From Betaproteobacteria bacterium (GTDB lineage Bacteria; Pseudomonadota; Gammaproteobacteria; Burkholderiales; Burkholderiaceae_C), in NCBI GenBank assembly GCA_016716535.1, contig JADJWD010000004.1, positions 186,001 through 250,000 on the forward strand: a stretch of 64,000 nt of DNA, in the 5' to 3' direction. Below, piece after piece: positions 59,951 to 64,000 of the stretch. Made by a program: the position numbers and the translations under genes. Positions within the stretch are counted from its first letter, which is position 1; every line of letters starts with the position of its first letter. The notes below the pieces were generated by a model. It saw only the letters and a list, made by a program, of their open reading frames with translations. It was not told where the DNA came from and ran no database searches.

Positions 59951-62119
59951 TCAGGGAATGAAGTTCAGCACCTCCGGCAGCGGCCCGACGAGCGGCACCT
60001 CGAAGAACGGCCCCGCGCCGTCGGGGTCGACGACGGTCGCGCCGCCGCTGGCGAAGAACATCGCGATCTGCGTCTGCGCGCCGACCGCGTACGCCACCGC
60101 CGCGGCGCTGGCGATGTTGGTGAGGAACGTGTGCGGGTTCTTCGGCACGGCGTTGTTCGCGCCCCAGGCGAGGTCGTTGCGGTAGTAGGTGGCGCGATCG
60201 GCCAGCCCGCCGGCGCGCAGGATCGCGCTCGTCGTCGGGTTCGGCACCGTCACGTCGCCCTTGGCGAACTGGAAGATCACCGGCTTGGCGGCGTGGCCGT
60301 GCAGCGGCTGCTTGCGGATGTGCGGCGCGTAGCTCACCGGGTTGCCGCGCTGCGTGGCCCACTGCGACACGTCGATGTAGTGCTGGATCGCCTCGGCGCC
60401 GGGCACCGTGTCCACGAGCGGCGGCTGGTCGCGCAGCGGCATGTTCTCGGCGAACTGCAGATTCGCCGGCACCGGCAGGCCGGGCAGCGGCGGCAGGTTG
60501 ATCAGCGTCGGCTGCCGGGTCGCCAGGGCAATGGCCGTCAGCAGCCGGAAGCTCGGGCTCAACCGCGCGATCTCGGTGATCGAGCCACCGGGCACGTTGG
60601 GCACGCCGGCCTTCAGGTTCGGCTCGGTGCCCAGGAGGATCGTGCCGTAGATGCCGCCGAACGACTGGCCGGCGTAGTGGATGCGCTGCGCGTCCAGGTC
60701 GATGCTGCCGTCGCCGTCGATGTCGACGCCGGCTTCGATCTGGCGCACGAGCTGCATCAGGTCGATCACCGTCTGGCGCAGGCCGTCGCGGCTGGAGACG
60801 ATCGACAGCGCCCCGACCGCGCCGACGCCTTCGGTGCTGTCGATGCTGCCGTTGCCGTCCTGGTCGATGCCGCGGCCGCCGGCCGGCACGACGACGGTCG
60901 GCGCGCCGGTGCCGGACAGCACGTTCAGCGTGCCCGCCGCACCGCCGCCGTGGCCGGCGACGTTGATCGACACGGTGGCCAGGCCGTGCGCGGCGAAGAC
61001 GGAAGCGACCGTCCACGGCGCGCCGTACATGCTGTCGGTGAAGCCGTGGCCGAAGATCGCCACCGGCCAGCCGCCGGCGGGCTTGGCGCCCGCAGGCACG
61101 AACATCTGCACCGTGAGGCGCTCGCTGCCCTGCACTGCCGGCAGCCCGGTCAACGAGCCGGTGGGCGGGATGACGCGCGTCGCCGGGTTCCAGTAGGCGG
61201 GCGAGGCGAACTGCCCATAAGCGACCGCGGCCACGGCCCCCGGCACCACGTTCAGCGCCGGCGTCGGCAGGAAGCTCGGCGTGATGGTTGCGGTGCCGGT
61301 CTGGCGTGCGAACTGGATGCCGGCGACGGCTGCGATCGGGAAGACGGCGCGCGAAGCGCCGGCCGTGCTCTGGCCGATCTGGAAGTCGATCGGCGCCGGC
61401 GCCGCGGCCTTGATGCGGCGATTGATCTTCTGCAGATCGGCGGTGATGCTCTGCGTGCTGAAGTAGCTCGCCGCGACGACCTTGTGGCGGCCGTGGCGCA
61501 GCGCGTGCAGCGCGCCCGTCACATGGTGGTCGTGGCCGTGGCGGTGGCCCGGCGACAGCTCGCCCTTGATGCGCCGGCCGCTCGTGTCGCGCACGCCGTC
61601 GGTGACGACGACGAGGTAGCGCGTGTGCTGCTGCAGCAGTTCGTCGCTCTGGAACGCAAGCCGCTTCGTCGCCGGGTTCCAGATCACCTGGTTGATGCCG
61701 ACGCGCTCGCCGAAGCCGCGCAGCGTCAGCGTGTCGCCGAGGTTGAAGAGGAAGACGGTGTTGCTCGTCACCGTCGCCGGGTCGATGTCGCCGCTGAACG
61801 GCACCGAGATGCGCGGCTGCGTCGAGAAGCCATCGAGCGTGTTGAGCACGTCGATGTCGGCGCACTCGCTCGGCCGCACGGTGCAGTCGGGCTTGGGCAG
61901 CGCCAGGCGCCGAAGCGTGTTCTGCGTGAAGTCGGGCACCGTGTGGCGGTTGCTCGGGAAGATCGAGCCGAGCGGGTGCGCGTCGTCGTCGAGCACGCGC
62001 ACGGGCGCACCGGGCCCGCCGGTGGCCAGCGCCGGGGTCGCGGCGATGAAGGCCAGCGCCGCGGCGGCGGCTAGCGTCAGTGCAGCCAGCGGCTGCGAAC
62101 GGGTCGCGGGTTTCGCCAT
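59951..62119 (-). CDS. Secreted lipase/esterase with bacterial Ig-like N-terminal region (VolA/Pla-1-like)
   Basis: This 722-residue exported protein starts at ATG 62119, five bases after a perfect GAGGAGG. Its signal peptide is LAALTLAAAAALAFIAATPA. An Ig-like Big_5 type region (ISVPFSGDIDPATVTSNTVF; RYLVVVTDGVRDTSGRRIKG) precedes an alpha/beta hydrolase domain with WPVAIFGHGFTDSMYGAPW, nucleophile IHYAGQSFGGIYGTILLG and a distal acid/His region (FQFAKGDVTVPNPTTSAI ... PHTFLT). Two calcium-binding-like loops (DQDGNGSID, DIDGDGSID) are inserted near residues 400-440. The arrangement resembles extracellular VolA/Pla-1 lipases that release fatty acids from lipids. Confidence 0.85.
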   Translation of the reverse strand: MAKPATRSQPLAALTLAAAAALAFIAATPALATGGPGAPVRVLDDDAHPLGSIFPSNRHTVPDFTQNTLRRLALPKPDCTVRPSECADIDVLNTLDGFSTQPRISVPFSGDIDPATVTSNTVFLFNLGDTLTLRGFGERVGINQVIWNPATKRLAFQSDELLQQHTRYLVVVTDGVRDTSGRRIKGELSPGHRHGHDHHVTGALHALRHGRHKVVAASYFSTQSITADLQKINRRIKAAAPAPIDFQIGQSTAGASRAVFPIAAVAGIQFARQTGTATITPSFLPTPALNVVPGAVAAVAYGQFASPAYWNPATRVIPPTGSLTGLPAVQGSERLTVQMFVPAGAKPAGGWPVAIFGHGFTDSMYGAPWTVASVFAAHGLATVSINVAGHGGGAAGTLNVLSGTGAPTVVVPAGGRGIDQDGNGSIDSTEGVGAVGALSIVSSRDGLRQTVIDLMQLVRQIEAGVDIDGDGSIDLDAQRIHYAGQSFGGIYGTILLGTEPNLKAGVPNVPGGSITEIARLSPSFRLLTAIALATRQPTLINLPPLPGLPVPANLQFAENMPLRDQPPLVDTVPGAEAIQHYIDVSQWATQRGNPVSYAPHIRKQPLHGHAAKPVIFQFAKGDVTVPNPTTSAILRAGGLADRATYYRNDLAWGANNAVPKNPHTFLTNIASAAAVAYAVGAQTQIAMFFASGGATVVDPDGAGPFFEVPLVGPLPEVLNFIP

Positions 62120-62260
62120 CGTTTCCTCCTCGTGGGGATGCAACGGGCGTTATAGGCAGCGCCGCGGCGGGGCGCCCAGCGGCAAAACCCCTCCTTGGCG
62201 ACGCGCGCGCGGCAGCGACCCCTCAACTCGGGGGGGCCGCGGTGTCAAGTCAACCGGCGA

Positions 62261-64000
62261 TCACCCGGCGACCAGGTCCTTCACCTGCTGCAGCGCCGTC
62301 GGGTCCTCGATCGTCGTCAGATCGCCCGGGTCGCGCCCTTCGCACACCGCCTGGATCGCGCGGCGCAAGAGCTTGCCGCTGCGCGTCTTGGGCAGCACGG
62401 TCACGAAGCGTACGCGCGCCGGCCGCGCCACGGCGCCGAGCTGGTCGTCGACGACTTTCATGATCGCGCCCTCGAGCTTCAGCGCCTTGTCGGGCGTGTC
62501 GGCCTGGCCCGGGTCCTTCAGCACCGCGAAGGCCATCGCGACCTGGCCCTTCAGCTGATCGGCGACGCCGACCACCGCCACCTCGGCGACGTTGGGGTGC
62601 GAACTGATGCTCTCCTCGATCTCGCGCGTGCCCAGGCGGTGCCCGGCGACGTTGATCACGTCGTCGGTGCGGCCGAGGATGAAGAGGTAGCCGTCGGCGT
62701 CGCGGATGCCCCAGTCGAACGTGCTGTAGACCTGCCGGCCGGGGATGCTGCTCCAGTAGGTCTTCACGAAGCGGTCGTCGTCGCGCCAGACGGTCTGCAT
62801 GCAGCCCGGCGGCAGCGGCCCTTCGATCGCGACGACGCCCTTCTGGTTGGCGCCGGTCAGCTCCTCGCCGGTGCCCTCGTCGATCAGCTTCACGTCGTAG
62901 CCGTAGACCGGCAGGCCGGGGCTGCCGAACTTCGAAGGCAGCCGCTCGATGCCGTTGCAGATGGTGAGGATCGGCCAGCCGGTCTCGGTCTGCCAGTAGT
63001 TGTCGATGATCGGCTTGCCCAGGCTCTCGCTGATCCACTTGGCGGTCGGCTCGTCCAGCGGCTCGCCGGCGAGGAACAGCGCGCGCAGGCTCGACAGGTC
63101 GTGCTTCTTCAGCGCCGCCGGGTCGTGCTTCTTCAGCACGCGCACCGCGGTGGGCGCGCTGAACATCGAGGTGACCTTGTACTTCTCGACGAGGCTCCAC
63201 CAGATCGCCGCATCAGGGCGGATCGGCAGGCCCTCGTACATGATCGTCGCCATGCCGTAGATCAGCGGGCCGTAGACGATGTAGCTGTGGCCGACGACCC
63301 AGCCGATGTCGCTGGTGCTGAAGTACGTCTCGCCCGGGTTGCCGAGGAAGATGTGCTTCATGCTCGCGGCCAGCGCCACCGCGTAGCCGCCGGTGTCGCG
63401 CTGCACGCCTTTGGGCTTGCCGGTGGTGCCGCTCGTGTACAGCGTGTAGCTCGGGTGCGTCGCCTCGACCCACTCGCACGGCACCTCGGCGTGCATGTGC
63501 TTGTCGCGCAGCGGCGCGTAGTCTTCGTCGCGGCCGGCGGTGCGCGCGAACGGCGTCAGGCCGCGGTCGACCATCAGCAGCTTCGCGGGCTTGTGCTTCG
63601 AAAGCGCGATCGCCTCGTCGAGCAGCGGCTTGTAGGGCACGACCTTGCCGCCGCGGCTGCCGGCATCGGCGCTGACGATGACGACGGGCTCGGAGTCGTC
63701 GATGCGGCTGGCGAGGCTGACGCTGGCGAAGCCGCCGAACACCACCGAGTGCAGCGCGCCGATGCGTGCGCAGGCGAGCATCGCAAAGGCCGCCTCGGGG
63801 ATCATCGGCATGTAGACGAGGACGCGGTCGCCCTTCTTCACACCGAGTTCCTTCAGCGTCGCCGCCATGCGCTGCACCTCGCGGTGCAGCTCGGCAAAGC
63901 TGTAGACGCGCTCCTGGTTCGTCTCGGTGGAGACGAAGATCAACGCGTTCTGGTTGCCGCGCGCGGCGACGTGCCGGTCGACGGCGTTGTGGCACAGGTT
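62261..64000 (-). CDS. prpE: Propionyl-CoA synthetase, partial (5' end beyond the window)
   Basis: The reading frame is open through position 64000, so the N-terminal part (about 50 residues) is missing. Visible AMP-forming acyl-CoA synthetase motifs are YTSGTTGKPKGVQRDTGGYA (P-loop-like A3), DIGWVVGHSYIVYGPLIYGM, DNYWQTETGWPI (A5), GYLFILGRTDDVINVAGHRL (A8) and LPKTRSGKLLRRAIQAV with the acetylatable catalytic lysine (A10). CMQTVWRDDDRFVKTYWSSI, FDWGIRDADGY and the short form LPSKFGSPGLPVYGYDV favour PrpE over acetyl-CoA synthetase. It activates propionate for the methylcitrate cycle. Confidence 0.92.
   Translation of the reverse strand, partial: NLCHNAVDRHVAARGNQNALIFVSTETNQERVYSFAELHREVQRMAATLKELGVKKGDRVLVYMPMIPEAAFAMLACARIGALHSVVFGGFASVSLASRIDDSEPVVIVSADAGSRGGKVVPYKPLLDEAIALSKHKPAKLLMVDRGLTPFARTAGRDEDYAPLRDKHMHAEVPCEWVEATHPSYTLYTSGTTGKPKGVQRDTGGYAVALAASMKHIFLGNPGETYFSTSDIGWVVGHSYIVYGPLIYGMATIMYEGLPIRPDAAIWWSLVEKYKVTSMFSAPTAVRVLKKHDPAALKKHDLSSLRALFLAGEPLDEPTAKWISESLGKPIIDNYWQTETGWPILTICNGIERLPSKFGSPGLPVYGYDVKLIDEGTGEELTGANQKGVVAIEGPLPPGCMQTVWRDDDRFVKTYWSSIPGRQVYSTFDWGIRDADGYLFILGRTDDVINVAGHRLGTREIEESISSHPNVAEVAVVGVADQLKGQVAMAFAVLKDPGQADTPDKALKLEGAIMKVVDDQLGAVARPARVRFVTVLPKTRSGKLLRRAIQAVCEGRDPGDLTTIEDPTALQQVKDLVAG

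Overview
This is a very GC-rich (about 70% or more) chromosomal window from a betaproteobacterium. It most likely belongs to Burkholderiales of the Rubrivivax/Leptothrix/Methylibium type. The clues are the gene order alaA-hom-thrC-moeA-moaD-moaE, Bug/TctC-type solute-binding proteins paired with LysR regulators, a PEP-CTERM protein remnant, and DUF6502/DUF5666 genes. These assignments come from reading the translated sequence; no database search was run.

Left part (1-6600): a partial nadB, a roadblock-like hypothetical gene, then a decayed stretch. The decayed stretch holds a 29-bp G tract, a VapB-like antitoxin stub, a PEP-CTERM pseudogene, an unusual protein with features of the edema factor/CyaA/ExoY nucleotidyl-cyclase fold, and two spliced pieces of clpB joined to a 5'-truncated sensor kinase.

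6744-17479: a tightly overlapping seven-gene operon. It encodes a DUF6502 protein, a DUF5666 lipoprotein, a membrane protein with histidine-rich helices, a 24-CxxCH cytochrome, a second 14/15-haem cytochrome, a large outer-membrane beta-barrel with TPR-like repeats, and a ferredoxin-NAD(P)H reductase fusion. Together they could form an electron conduit from NAD(P)H through inner membrane and periplasm to the outer membrane. This is the strongest candidate for a poorly described system in the window.

17532-22296: an S9 prolyl-oligopeptidase lipoprotein and a HEAT-repeat membrane protein. 22346-31331: an accessory island bounded by two direct copies (about 525 bp) of an IS91-type transposase remnant, with truncated genes (mtfA, an AfsR/MalT-like regulator) at its inner edges. 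Inside are two TctC/Bug binding-protein genes, two LysR regulators, a methyltransferase and two small genes. The two binding-protein promoters share a 61-bp block of fixed spacing.

31827-43167: clpB with a good sigma-32 promoter. Upstream of it lies an operon of a response regulator, a hybrid kinase and a 2004-residue protein that fuses a GMC oxidoreductase, an alpha/beta hydrolase and a PhoD-like phosphatase. 43370-45658 is a SulP transporter fused to STAS and cNMP-binding domains.

45667-55775 (all minus): alaA, hom, thrC, moeA, moaD and moaE, then a four-gene operon (flavin reductase, NicX-like dioxygenase, NicD-like hydrolase, acyl-CoA-dehydrogenase-like flavoenzyme) that looks like part of a pyridine-ring degradation pathway. 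The right end carries a Mth938-like protein, a peroxiredoxin, a PIN-PhoH ATPase, an exported ATP-dependent DNA ligase (LigE-like), a secreted lipase-like protein and a partial prpE.

Several otherwise intact genes carry single-base frameshifts, often in homopolymer, CG-dinucleotide or low-complexity runs. This looks partly like sequencing or assembly error, so those genes may be intact in the organism.
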